Positions 1 through 6,995 of a stretch of DNA of 18,825 bases are shown here, one piece after another. This DNA is from an uncultured Alistipes sp. (lineage in GTDB: Bacteria; Bacteroidota; Bacteroidia; Bacteroidales; Rikenellaceae), in NCBI GenBank assembly GCA_947178455.1, contig CAMWYI010000018.1, positions 1-18,825 on the forward strand. Direction: 5' to 3'. The notes below the pieces were generated by a model. The model saw only the letters and a list, made by a program, of their open reading frames with translations, had not been told where the DNA came from and made no database searches. The position numbers and the translations under genes are program-made. Every line of letters begins with the position of its first letter. The first letter of the stretch is position 1.

Positions 1-516
1 CTTCTTGGGAGCCGGAGCAGCCTTCGGAGCCGTCGTTTCGGCCTCGACTACCGTTGCATCTTCCACAGCGTCCGTCGTTGCTTTCTTGCTGCGCGAACGG
101 CGCGTCTTGGGTTTCGCTTCGGTCGCAGCTGCCGGTGCAATGCCCAACGTATAAGCCTCGTTGAAGTCGACGAACTCGATGATGCACATGTCGGCACCGT
201 CACCGAGACGGAAACCCGTTTTCAGAATGCGGGTATAACCGCCCGGACGCTCGGCAATCTTCGGAGCGATGGTGCGGAACAACTCCGCAACGGCTTCTTT
301 CTGTTTGAGATAGGAGAAAACTACACGGCGCGAGTGGGTCGTGTCCTCTTTCGATTTGGTTACCAGAGGCTCGACGAACTGCTGTACCGCTTTGGCTTTC
401 GCCACCGTCGTCTCGATGCGTTTGTGCAGAATCAGCGACGACGCCATGTTCGACAACATCGCCTTGCGGTGGCCCGCCTGACGGCCGAGATGGTTGAAAT
501 TCTTATTGTGTCTCAT
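1..516 (-). CDS. rplQ: 50S ribosomal protein L17 (bL17), 3' end cut by window edge
   Basis: L17 is a large-subunit protein near the peptide exit tunnel, and rplQ normally closes the alpha operon. The frame opens with ATG at 516-514 (MRHNKNFNHLGRQAGHRKAM) and stays open for 172 codons to base 1, so the stop lies outside the window. Residues 1 to about 115 are the conserved L17 body, including the GGYTRI segment. The rest is a low-complexity tail rich in Ala, Lys, Thr and Pro with a basic RRSRSKK patch, so the protein is already longer than the roughly 120-130 residues of a minimal L17. It starts 8 nt after the rpoA stop, so the two are surely co-transcribed. Identity is certain; the full length is unknown. 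Confidence 0.97.
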   Translation of the reverse strand, partial: MRHNKNFNHLGRQAGHRKAMLSNMASSLILHKRIETTVAKAKAVQQFVEPLVTKSKEDTTHSRRVVFSYLKQKEAVAELFRTIAPKIAERPGGYTRILKTGFRLGDGADMCIIEFVDFNEAYTLGIAPAAATEAKPKTRRSRSKKATTDAVEDATVVEAETTAPKAAPAPKK

Positions 517-524
517 AGGAAAAT

Positions 525-1517
525 TTAATCTTTGTCAAGTTTGTAGATCGATACGTCCATACCGAATTTCAGATTCAGCGAGGTCAGCAACTCGTCGAGT
601 TCCGTCAGCGACTTCTTGCCGAAGTTGCGGAATTTGAGCAGGTCGCTGCGGTTCAGCTTCACGAGGTCGCCCACCGTATCGACATCGGCAGCTTTCAGAC
701 AGTTCAGGGCGCGGACGCTCAAATCCTGATCCGAAAGTTTCGTCTTCAACAGCTGGCGCATGTGCAGTACATCCTCGTCGAACTCTTCGGCACCGGTCGT
801 ATCCTCCATATTGACGGTGATTTTCTCGTCGGAGAAGAGCATGAAGTGCTGAATCAGAATCTTCGCAGCCTCTTTCAGCGCATCTTTCGGATGAATCGAG
901 CCGTCGGTCGTAATCTCCAAGTTCAGTTTCTCGTAGTCCGTACGCTGTTCGACACGGTAATCCTCGCGCGTGTATTTCACGTTCTTGATAGGCGTGAAAA
1001 TCGAGTCGATGGGCAGCGTTCCGAAATCGCAATCGGCCGGTTTGTTCTCCTCGGCGGGCACGTAACCGCGACCCTTGCCGATGGTCAGCACCAGTTGCAT
1101 CTTGGTGTTGGGAGCCAAGTGGCAGATTACCAAATCGGGATTCAGCACCTTGAACGCCGACAGGTAGTTCGAGATGTAACCGGCGGTCAGTTCCGTGACA
1201 CCGGCCACATTGACGGAAACCTTTTCGTAGTCCTGATTTTCGACCGTGCGAATCAGACGAACCTGCTTGAGATTGAGGATGATGTGCAACATATCCTCCA
1301 TCACGCCGGGAACGGCTGCGAACTCGTGGTCCGCACCGGCCACTTTGACCGTCGTGATGGCGTAGCCTTCGAGCGACGAAAGCAGCACACGGCGCAAAGC
1401 GTTGCCGACCGTCATCGCAAAGCCGGGTTCCAACGGACGGAACTCGAATTTGCCGAACGACGACGTGGACTCGAGCATAATCACCTTTTCAGGTTTCTGG
1501 AATGCTAAAATTGCCAT
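525..1517 (-). CDS. rpoA: DNA-directed RNA polymerase subunit alpha
   Basis: The alpha subunit dimerises to nucleate RNA polymerase assembly and its C-terminal domain contacts UP elements and activators. The product has 330 residues, normal for Bacteroidota. The N-terminal domain (about 1-235) carries the dimerisation and assembly motif VGNALRRVLLSS at 37-48. An acidic linker (EEFDEDVLH) leads to the helix-hairpin-helix C-terminal domain at about 255-322, which contains FRNFGKKSLTEL. The start MAILAFQKP is the usual one for this group. It lies 24 nt after rpsD and 8 nt before rplQ, the standard alpha-operon position. No truncation or odd residue is apparent. Confidence 0.99.
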   Translation of the reverse strand: MAILAFQKPEKVIMLESTSSFGKFEFRPLEPGFAMTVGNALRRVLLSSLEGYAITTVKVAGADHEFAAVPGVMEDMLHIILNLKQVRLIRTVENQDYEKVSVNVAGVTELTAGYISNYLSAFKVLNPDLVICHLAPNTKMQLVLTIGKGRGYVPAEENKPADCDFGTLPIDSIFTPIKNVKYTREDYRVEQRTDYEKLNLEITTDGSIHPKDALKEAAKILIQHFMLFSDEKITVNMEDTTGAEEFDEDVLHMRQLLKTKLSDQDLSVRALNCLKAADVDTVGDLVKLNRSDLLKFRNFGKKSLTELDELLTSLNLKFGMDVSIYKLDKD

Positions 1518-1541
1518 AATGCGTGAAAGGATTATTGATTA

Positions 1542-2147
1542 CTACTTCGAGTACAACTCGACGATAAGCTGTTCCTTGATATTTTCGGGAATCTCCTCGC
1601 GTTCGGGTTTTTGGAGGAATTTGCCGCTCATCGTAGCGTTGTCCCATTCGAGCCAAGCATAACGGCTGCGGCCGCTGGCCAGCGATTCGGCAATCACTTC
1701 CAAACTCTTCGATTTTTCGCGAACCGATACCACGTCGCCCGCACGCAGCGAGTACGACGGAATGTTCACGACCGAACCGTTCACGCAGATGTGACGGTGC
1801 GAAACCAGCTGACGGGCAGCGGCGCGCGTCGGAGCGATGCCCAGACGATATACGACGTTGTCCAAGCGGCATTCCAGCAATTTCAGCAGGTTTTCGCCCG
1901 TGATACCGCCCATGCGGGCAGCCTGTTCGTAGGTGCGCGAGAACTGACGTTCCAACAGACCGTAAGTATATTTGGCCTTCTGTTTTTCGCTCAACTGCGT
2001 ACCGTACTCCGACACTTTCTTGCGTTTGCGGGCCAGACCGTGCTGTCCGGGGGGAACGTTGCGTTTTTCAAGCACCTTATCCGCGCCGTAAATAGCTTCG
2101 CCGAATCTGCGGGCGATTTTCGATTTAGGTCCTATGTATTTTCCCAT
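1542..2147 (-). CDS. rpsD: 30S ribosomal protein S4 (uS4), zinc-free type
   Basis: S4 is a primary 16S rRNA binder that starts assembly of the 30S body and lines the mRNA entry tunnel. The product has 201 residues, close to the family norm. The N-terminal region (MGKYIGPKSKIARRFG) lacks the CxxC zinc knuckle of C-plus S4 proteins. The S4 RNA-binding domain covers about 91-155 (LLECRLDNVVYRLG onward). In E. coli S4 represses the alpha operon by binding a leader before rpsM. Here the long structured spacer is instead directly before rpsD (119 nt), so any feedback site may have moved there; that is inference. rpoA follows after 24 nt. Confidence 0.99.
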   Translation of the reverse strand: MGKYIGPKSKIARRFGEAIYGADKVLEKRNVPPGQHGLARKRKKVSEYGTQLSEKQKAKYTYGLLERQFSRTYEQAARMGGITGENLLKLLECRLDNVVYRLGIAPTRAAARQLVSHRHICVNGSVVNIPSYSLRAGDVVSVREKSKSLEVIAESLASGRSRYAWLEWDNATMSGKFLQKPEREEIPENIKEQLIVELYSK

Positions 2148-2186
2148 TTTTCTTAATTTTTTGTTAAATTTCTACAATACGCTGGG

Positions 2187-2253
2187 GGACGGTCGGCTTC
2201 GTATCCGCGCGGAACGGGAAAAACCCTCCCGCATCGAGGCAACGAGGCCGTCC
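2187..2253 (-). promoter_or_regulatory. Structured leader before rpsD, possible autoregulatory site
   Basis: The 119-nt spacer between rpsK and rpsD contains a six-pair closing stem (2187-2192 with 2248-2253). Inside it are a 5-bp hairpin with a 7-nt loop (2215-2231) and the 10-nt palindrome TCCGCGCGGA (2204-2213). The last 40 nt before the rpsD ATG are A/T-rich and open. No TTTG/TAnnTTTG promoter is visible. S4 is an autogenous repressor in other bacteria, so an S4-binding leader is a reasonable guess, but no known motif is matched. The palindrome and stems could also be chance in GC-rich DNA. Confidence 0.3.
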
Positions 2254-2266
2254 GGCCGCCGAAGGT

Positions 2267-2656
2267 TTAGACGCGACGGCGATTGGGAGCGCGGCAGCCG
2301 TTGTGCGGCAGCGGCGTGACGTCGATAATCTCCATCACCTCGATACCGGCGCCATGAATCGTGCGCACGGCCGATTCGCGACCGGCACCCGGGCCCTTGA
2401 CATAGACTTTCACCTTGCGCAGACCCATGTCGTAAGCGACCTTCGCGCAATCCGCCGAAGCGGTCTGGGCGGCATACGGAGTATTCTTTTTGGAACCACG
2501 GAAGCCCATCTTGCCGGCCGACGACCAACTGATGACGTCGCCCACCTCGTTGGTGATGGTGACGATGACGTTGTTGAAGGTGGAGTGTACGTAGGCATTG
2601 CCCAGCGCACCGACCTTAACGACCTTTTTCTTGACTGTACCAGTTTTCTTTGCCAT
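2267..2656 (-). CDS. rpsK: 30S ribosomal protein S11 (uS11)
   Basis: S11 lies on the 30S platform, contacts mRNA in the E-site region and borders the 3' end of 16S rRNA. The product has 129 residues, normal length. Conserved segments are visible in order: AYVHSTFNNVIVTITN near 21-36, the GFRGSKKNTPYAAQ region, KGPGAGRESAVR, and IIDVTPLPHNGC near the C terminus. The tail reads RAPNRRRV where most bacteria have RPPKRRRV, so a basic residue is replaced by Asn. rpsM lies 12 nt upstream, and a long 119-nt spacer follows before rpsD. Confidence 0.99.
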   Translation of the reverse strand: MAKKTGTVKKKVVKVGALGNAYVHSTFNNVIVTITNEVGDVISWSSAGKMGFRGSKKNTPYAAQTASADCAKVAYDMGLRKVKVYVKGPGAGRESAVRTIHGAGIEVMEIIDVTPLPHNGCRAPNRRRV

Positions 2657-2668
2657 AATTCTAAAAGA

Positions 2669-3049
2669 TTACTTCGTTGCCTTTTTCTTGTTAGCGACCG
2701 TCTTTTTGCGGCCCTTGCGGGTACGGGCGTTGTTCTTGGTCGACTGACCGCGAACCGGAAGTCCCAGACGGTGACGGATGCCGCGATAGCAACCGATGTC
2801 CATCAGTCGTTTGATGTTCAGCTGGACGAGCGAACGGCATTCGCCTTCGACCTTGATGCCCAGATCGGCGATCGTCGAACGGATGGCGCCGACTTGGGCG
2901 TCCGTCCAGTCCTCCACTTTGAGGTCGTAGCTGATGCCAGCCTTGTCGAGAATCATGCGGGCCGTCGAGCGACCGATACCGTAGATATAGGTCAAGCCGA
3001 TTTCGCCCCGTTTGTTTTTAGGTAAATCTACACCGACTATACGTGCCAT
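2669..3049 (-). CDS. rpsM: 30S ribosomal protein S13 (uS13)
   Basis: S13 sits in the 30S head and forms intersubunit bridges to the large subunit. Its basic tail reaches towards the P-site tRNA. The product has 126 residues. The N-terminal part (MARIVGVDLPKNKRGEIGL) and the helix-two-turns-helix region are typical. The diagnostic C-terminal motif CYRGIRHRLGLPVRGQ is intact near 87-102, followed by a Lys/Arg-rich tail. It begins 46 nt after rpmJ and is followed 12 nt later by rpsK. This is the usual start of the alpha-operon section, although here it is read through from rpmJ. Confidence 0.99.
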   Translation of the reverse strand: MARIVGVDLPKNKRGEIGLTYIYGIGRSTARMILDKAGISYDLKVEDWTDAQVGAIRSTIADLGIKVEGECRSLVQLNIKRLMDIGCYRGIRHRLGLPVRGQSTKNNARTRKGRKKTVANKKKATK

Positions 3050-3095
3050 AAAAAATTCTTTTCGTTAATTAACCGTTTGGTAATGAGGTGAAATT

Positions 3096-3212
3096 CTATC
3101 CCTGTCGCATTTTGAACTTGGGATTCTTCTTGCAAATCACGTAAAGTTTGCCCTTACGCTTCACGATTTTGCAATCCTCGCTGCGCTTCTTGATAGATGC
3201 TTTTACTTTCAT
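3096..3212 (-). CDS. rpmJ: 50S ribosomal protein L36 (bL36), partly degenerate zinc site
   Basis: L36 is the smallest large-subunit protein and stabilises 23S rRNA near the GTPase-associated region. The gene reads from ATG (3212-3210) to TAG (3098-3096) and gives 38 residues starting MKVKASIKKRSEDCKIVK and ending KFKMRQG. The canonical zinc ligands are C11, C14, C27 and H32. Here C14 and C27 are present, but position 11 is Ser and the His region (KKNPKFK) has no His. Zinc binding in the usual way is therefore unlikely, which makes this a C-minus type. It sits 19 nt after infA and 46 nt before rpsM, the expected place. Confidence 0.96.
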   Translation of the reverse strand: MKVKASIKKRSEDCKIVKRKGKLYVICKKNPKFKMRQG

Positions 3213-3231
3213 GGTTTTTCAAGCGTTTTCA

Positions 3232-3450
3232 TTATTTGTACCTGAAAGAGATGCGACCCTTCGTCAAATCGTAGGGAGTCATCTCCACCTTCACTTTGTC
3301 CCCGGGCAGGATTTTGATGTAGTGCATGCGCATCTTGCCGGAGATGTGGGCGGTGAGCACGTGGCCATTGTCCAATTCGACGCGGAACATCGCATTGGAG
3401 AGGGCCTCGATAATCGTCCCGTCCCGTTCGATAGCTGCTTGTTTTGCCAT
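3232..3450 (-). CDS. infA: Translation initiation factor IF-1
   Basis: IF-1 binds the 30S A site during initiation and helps IF-2 and IF-3 select initiator tRNA. From the ATG at 3450-3448 the product has 72 residues (MAKQAAIERDGTIIEALSNA at the start, GRISFRYK at the end), exactly the usual length for this single OB-fold protein. An in-frame ATG eight codons upstream (3474) would add MKQFNKYS, which is not part of the family, so the shorter start is chosen. The motifs FRVELDNGHVLTAHISGKMR and YDLTKGRISFR are intact. It lies 55 nt after map and 19 nt before rpmJ. Confidence 0.98.
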   Translation of the reverse strand: MAKQAAIERDGTIIEALSNAMFRVELDNGHVLTAHISGKMRMHYIKILPGDKVKVEMTPYDLTKGRISFRYK

Positions 3451-3505
3451 AGAGTACTTATTAAATTGCTTCACTTTTCTTTTCGCGGTCGGTGTGCCTT
3501 GCGGG

Positions 3506-4279
3506 TTATCCGATCGCCTCTTCGATTAACCGAAAGTCCGTCAGTACATCGGGCCCGTTCTTGCGGATGGCCACCGCGAACTCGAAATGAGCCGCCGGCT
3601 TGCGGTCGCGTGTGCGTACCGTCCATCCATCGCGCTCGAAAACGACCGACTTGTTTCCCATCGTAATCATCGGTTCGATGCAGATGACCATGCCCTCTTT
3701 CAAGAGCGGGCCTCTGCCTCGTGCGCCGTAGTTCGGCACGCCCGGGTCTTCGTGCATCTTGCGACCCAGTCCGTGACCCTCCAACTCGCGCACCACGCCG
3801 TAGCCGAAACTTTCGGCATAAGCTTGTACGGCCGCCGAAATATCGCCCACGCGATTTCCGGCTTTGGCCTGTTCCGTACCTTTATAAAGAGCCTCTTTGG
3901 TGACTTCCAGCAGTTTCCGTACTTCCTCGGGAACTGCTCCAACGGCGAACGTATAAGCCGAATCACCAACAAACCCCTTCATAAACGTACCGCAATCGAC
4001 CGATACGATGTCGCCCTCTCGGAGGACGGTTTTAGGGGAAGGTATCCCGTGCACCACCTGTTCGTTGACCGAGATGCACAACGATGCGGGGTATCCCTCG
4101 TAACCGAGAAAAGCGGGCACGGCGCCGTGAGCGCGGATAAAATCTTCGCCGATTTTATCCAGTTCGGCCGTCGTCACGCCGGGTCGGATGTGGCGGCCCA
4201 CTTCGGCCAACGTCTCCGATACCAGTCGGTTGTTCTCGCGAAGCAACTCGATTTCCTCGTCCGTTTTCAGGTAAATCAT
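3506..4279 (-). CDS. map: Methionine aminopeptidase, type I
   Basis: This metalloenzyme removes the initiator Met from new proteins when the second residue is small, working on chains at the ribosome. The product has 257 residues with the pita-bread fold. All five metal ligands of the family are visible: D95 (in VSVDCG), D106 (in GDSAYT), H169 (in GHGLG), E202 (in CIEPM) and E233 (in AHFEF). His77 (VVHGIP) matches the conserved substrate-side histidine. One small oddity is AHFEFAV where many homologues have AHFEHTV. There is no N-terminal SH3-binding or zinc extension, so it is type Ia-like. It lies between secY (123 nt) and infA (55 nt). Confidence 0.98.
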   Translation of the reverse strand: MIYLKTDEEIELLRENNRLVSETLAEVGRHIRPGVTTAELDKIGEDFIRAHGAVPAFLGYEGYPASLCISVNEQVVHGIPSPKTVLREGDIVSVDCGTFMKGFVGDSAYTFAVGAVPEEVRKLLEVTKEALYKGTEQAKAGNRVGDISAAVQAYAESFGYGVVRELEGHGLGRKMHEDPGVPNYGARGRGPLLKEGMVICIEPMITMGNKSVVFERDGWTVRTRDRKPAAHFEFAVAIRKNGPDVLTDFRLIEEAIG

Positions 4280-4402
4280 CGTTTTCTCTTTCTCTTCGTT
4301 CTCTCACACATGCGCGTTTCGCTTTCGCCGCACGCGCTCTTGCTCTCTATGCTCTCGCTCCTTCCCTATTCAGCCTCTCTTAATAAAACAAGCCGCTTCC
4401 GA
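4280..4402 (-). promoter_or_regulatory. Purine-rich leader before map with a GNRA-capped hairpin
   Basis: The 123-nt spacer after secY is strongly purine-biased on the transcribed strand, with repeated GAGA/AAGA steps running up to the map ATG. In the middle (4312-4337) is a hairpin with the 6-bp outer stem GCGCGT/ACGCGC and an inner GC closed by a GAAA tetraloop. There is no clear Shine-Dalgarno motif at normal spacing and no TTTG/TAnnTTTG promoter. It may set map translation independently of secY; this is inference. Confidence 0.3.
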
Positions 4403-5773
4403 CTAATGGCGTCCCTGAATACGGCCCGTCTTCATCAGACCGTCGTAGTGACGCATCAGCAGGTAGCTTTCTATCTGTTTGAGAGTGTCGAGCACCACGC
4501 CGACCATAATCAGCAGCGACGTACCGCCGTAGAAGTAGGCGAACGCCTGCTGAATGCCCAAGAACTTCATCGCCAGCGCCGGCAGAATGGCCACGATAGC
4601 AAGGAAGAACGAGCCCGGAAGCGTAATGCGCGTCATGATGGTGTCGATGTAGTTCACGGTCTGCTTACCCGGTTTCACTCCCGGGATGAAGCCGCCGTTT
4701 CGCTTCATGTCATCGGCCATCATTTGAGGATTGATGATAATCGCCGTGTAGAAGTAGGTGAAGGCGATTACCAGCACTGCGAGCACGAGATTGTACCAGA
4801 AACCCGTCACGTTGCTGAACGTAGCAGCCGTAGCGGAGAAGAGCGCGGGGATGAACATCAGCGCCTGCGCGAAGATGATGGGCATCACGTTGGCCGCATT
4901 CATCTTGAGCGGGATATACTGACGCACACCGCCGTACTGCTTGTTGCCGACAATCCGTTTCGCATACTGCACAGGCACCTTGCGGACGGCCTGCACGAGG
5001 GCGATCGTCGCCATGAAGACGAGGAACAGCAACACGATTTCGAAAATCAGCATAATCAGGTTGCCCGAAGCGGTCTGCAAACGCGCGTTGACTTCGGCCA
5101 ACAGCGCATGCGGCAGACGAGCCACGATACCGATCATGATAATCAGCGAAATACCGTTGCCGATACCTTTGTCGGTGATTTTCTCGCCGAGCCACATGAT
5201 GAACATGGTGCCTGCGATGAGAATCACCGTCATCATGCAGACGGTGCCGAAAGAGTTGCCGTAAACGAATGCTCCGGGCGCCTGATGATACAGGTTGGCG
5301 ATGTAGGCGGGCCCTTGCAGTACGAGCACGCCGATCGTCAGGAAACGCGTCCATTGATTCATTTTGCGGCGGCCGCTCTCACCCTCCTTCTGCATTTTCT
5401 GGAAATACGGAATCATCATGCCCATGAGCTGGATGACGATCGAGGCGGTGATATACGGCATCACTCCGAGCGCGAAGATGGCAGCATTGCCGAATGCGCC
5501 GCCGGAAAATACGTTCAACAGTCCCAACAGACCGTTTTCTTCCAGCTGGCTGGCATACTGCGACCCTTCGCCGAGCGCGTTGGGGTCGATGCCCGGAATG
5601 ACCACGAAACTGCCCAAACGGTAGATGAGCAGCAATCCGATGGTGTACAACACACGCTTGCGGAGCTCCTCGATCTTATAGATGTTTTTGAGCGTTTCGA
5701 CGATTTTTTTGTTGGTCGCCAAAAGAGCGATGACCGCTAAAAAGACGAGACCGACAATCAAATACTGATTCAT
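4403..5773 (-). CDS. secY: Protein translocase subunit SecY, with an extra N-terminal hydrophobic segment
   Basis: SecY is the channel of the Sec translocon in the inner membrane and exports or inserts proteins with SecE/SecG and SecA or ribosomes. The product has 456 residues. The conserved body begins at about residue 24 (IVETLKNIYKIEEL) and shows the expected series of membrane segments. It has the VPVQYAKR cytoplasmic loop, the NPQMMADDMKRNGGFIPG loop, and a C-terminal LKQIESYLLMRHYDG. The unusual part is residues 4-19, a strong hydrophobic stretch ahead of NKK that the usual ten-helix family lacks. The ATG at 5773 is 23 nt after rplO and is the only ATG available. A TTG at 5722-5720 would restore the usual N terminus. 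Confidence 0.97.
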   Translation of the reverse strand: MNQYLIVGLVFLAVIALLATNKKIVETLKNIYKIEELRKRVLYTIGLLLIYRLGSFVVIPGIDPNALGEGSQYASQLEENGLLGLLNVFSGGAFGNAAIFALGVMPYITASIVIQLMGMMIPYFQKMQKEGESGRRKMNQWTRFLTIGVLVLQGPAYIANLYHQAPGAFVYGNSFGTVCMMTVILIAGTMFIMWLGEKITDKGIGNGISLIIMIGIVARLPHALLAEVNARLQTASGNLIMLIFEIVLLFLVFMATIALVQAVRKVPVQYAKRIVGNKQYGGVRQYIPLKMNAANVMPIIFAQALMFIPALFSATAATFSNVTGFWYNLVLAVLVIAFTYFYTAIIINPQMMADDMKRNGGFIPGVKPGKQTVNYIDTIMTRITLPGSFFLAIVAILPALAMKFLGIQQAFAYFYGGTSLLIMVGVVLDTLKQIESYLLMRHYDGLMKTGRIQGRH

Positions 5774-5796
5774 AATTTTCGAGTTCTAATATAGCA

Positions 5797-6243
5797 TCAC
5801 AGTTTTTCGACGCTGCCTCCGGCGGCCGTAATGGCGGCTTCGGCGCTCTTCGAGAATGCGTGGGCCTTCACGGTCAGCGCTTTCGTCACGGAGCCGTTGC
5901 CCAAAATTTTCACCTTGTCGTTCGACGAGATGAATCCGGCGGCGATGAGCGTCTCGACGGTGATTTCCGCGAGTTTTTTCTTGGCTGCCAGCTCTTCGAG
6001 CGTTGCGAGGTTGATAGCCTTGAACTCGACGCGTTTGATATTCGTGAAGCCGAACTTCGGCAGACGACGCTGCAACGGCATCTGACCGCCCTCGAAGCCT
6101 AACTTGCGCGAATAGCCCGAACGCGACTGCGCACCCTTGTGACCGCGCGTAGCCGTACCGCCGTGCCCCGAACCGGCACCGCGACCGATACGTTTGTCGT
6201 GATGCGTTGCACCCTTTGCGGGTTTGAGATTATTGAGTTCCAT
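5797..6243 (-). CDS. rplO: 50S ribosomal protein L15 (uL15)
   Basis: L15 is a late-assembly large-subunit protein whose extended N terminus threads into 23S rRNA. The product has 148 residues, normal length. The basic, glycine-rich N-terminal arm is clear (KRIGRGAGSGHGGTATRGHK within about residues 21-42), followed by FEGGQMPLQRRLPKFGF and the globular C-terminal part (VTKALTVKAHAFSKSA). It lies 29 nt after rpmD and 23 nt before secY. The rplO-secY pairing is conserved in bacterial spc operons. No anomaly is seen. Confidence 0.99.
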   Translation of the reverse strand: MELNNLKPAKGATHHDKRIGRGAGSGHGGTATRGHKGAQSRSGYSRKLGFEGGQMPLQRRLPKFGFTNIKRVEFKAINLATLEELAAKKKLAEITVETLIAAGFISSNDKVKILGNGSVTKALTVKAHAFSKSAEAAITAAGGSVEKL

Positions 6244-6272
6244 GTTCTATACGTCTTGATTGAAGGTTGGAC

Positions 6273-6455
6273 TTATTTGACCTCCTCGACTTTCACGAGG
6301 TGCTTTACACGCGCGAGCATACCCTTGATGATGACCGAGTCATCGTGCTCGACACTCGCATTGATTCGCTTCAGACCGAGCGCATCGAGGTTGCGGCACT
6401 GACGCGCCGTGGCACCGATGCGGCTTTTGATCTGGGTGATTTTCAATCTTGCCAT
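6273..6455 (-). CDS. rpmD: 50S ribosomal protein L30 (uL30)
   Basis: L30 is a small large-subunit protein contacting 23S rRNA near 5S rRNA. The product has 60 residues, the usual short bacterial form. It starts MARLKITQIKSRIGAT, the conserved first strand and loop, followed by LDALGLKRINASVEHDDSVIIKGM in the family pattern of LGL and a conserved His. It begins 13 nt after rpsE and ends 29 nt before rplO, the standard spc position. Nothing unusual is seen. Confidence 0.98.
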   Translation of the reverse strand: MARLKITQIKSRIGATARQCRNLDALGLKRINASVEHDDSVIIKGMLARVKHLVKVEEVK

Positions 6456-6468
6456 TTCGTTTCAGAGA

Positions 6469-6990
6469 TTAACCGTTAAACACCTTGTCCATCGAGATAC
6501 CGCGCAGACGGGCGACGCTCGCAGCATCGCGCAGTTCGCACAGCGCGCCGATGGTAGCCTTGACCAAGTTGTGGGGGTTCGACGAGCCTTTGCTCTTCGC
6601 CAGCACGTTTTTCACGCCCACCGACTCCAGCACGGCACGCATGGCACCGCCGGCGATGATACCCGTACCGGGGGCTGCCGGACGAATCATCACGACCGAA
6701 CCGCCGTAGCGAAGTTCCTGCTTGTGCGGAATGGTACCGTTGATGACCGGAATTTTGATGAGGTTCTTTTTGGCATCTTCGACGCCTTTGGCGATAGCGG
6801 CCTGTACTTCCGAGGCCTTGCCCAAACCGTAGCCCACCACGCCGTCCTCGTTGCCTACGACGACGATGGCCGAGAAACTGAACGTGCGACCGCCCTTCGT
6901 TACTTTCGTAACACGCTGAATGCTCACGAGCCGGTCTTTCAGCTCAAGGTCGCTGGTGCGTACTTTCTTGATATTGGTATTCGTTGCCAT
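6469..6990 (-). CDS. rpsE: 30S ribosomal protein S5 (uS5)
   Basis: S5 lies on the 30S solvent side near the decoding region and affects accuracy. It forms part of the spectinomycin site and the mRNA entry channel. The product has 173 residues. The N-terminal double-stranded-RNA-binding-like domain includes RVTKVTKGGRTFSFSA from residue 26. The spectinomycin loop (about 26-36) has no deletion, so resistance through S5 is not suggested. The C-terminal domain shows IIAGGAMRAVLESVGV and NVLAKSKGSSNPHN. It starts 5 nt after rplR and ends 13 nt before rpmD. Confidence 0.99.
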   Translation of the reverse strand: MATNTNIKKVRTSDLELKDRLVSIQRVTKVTKGGRTFSFSAIVVVGNEDGVVGYGLGKASEVQAAIAKGVEDAKKNLIKIPVINGTIPHKQELRYGGSVVMIRPAAPGTGIIAGGAMRAVLESVGVKNVLAKSKGSSNPHNLVKATIGALCELRDAASVARLRGISMDKVFNG

Positions 6991-6995
6991 TTTCG

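Noticed and set aside
3451..3474. Eight-residue N-terminal extension of IF-1
   Set aside because: The in-frame upstream ATG would add residues absent from the family, and the 72-residue form starting MAKQ is the standard protein.
3587..5740. 717-residue open frame on the plus strand
   Set aside because: It is antisense to map and secY and runs through their spacer; composition is that of a mirror frame with no family signature.
4403..5773. secY frameshift or fusion explaining the longer N terminus
   Set aside because: The frame is continuous and codon use is like its neighbours; an alternative start or a real N-terminal extension is simpler.
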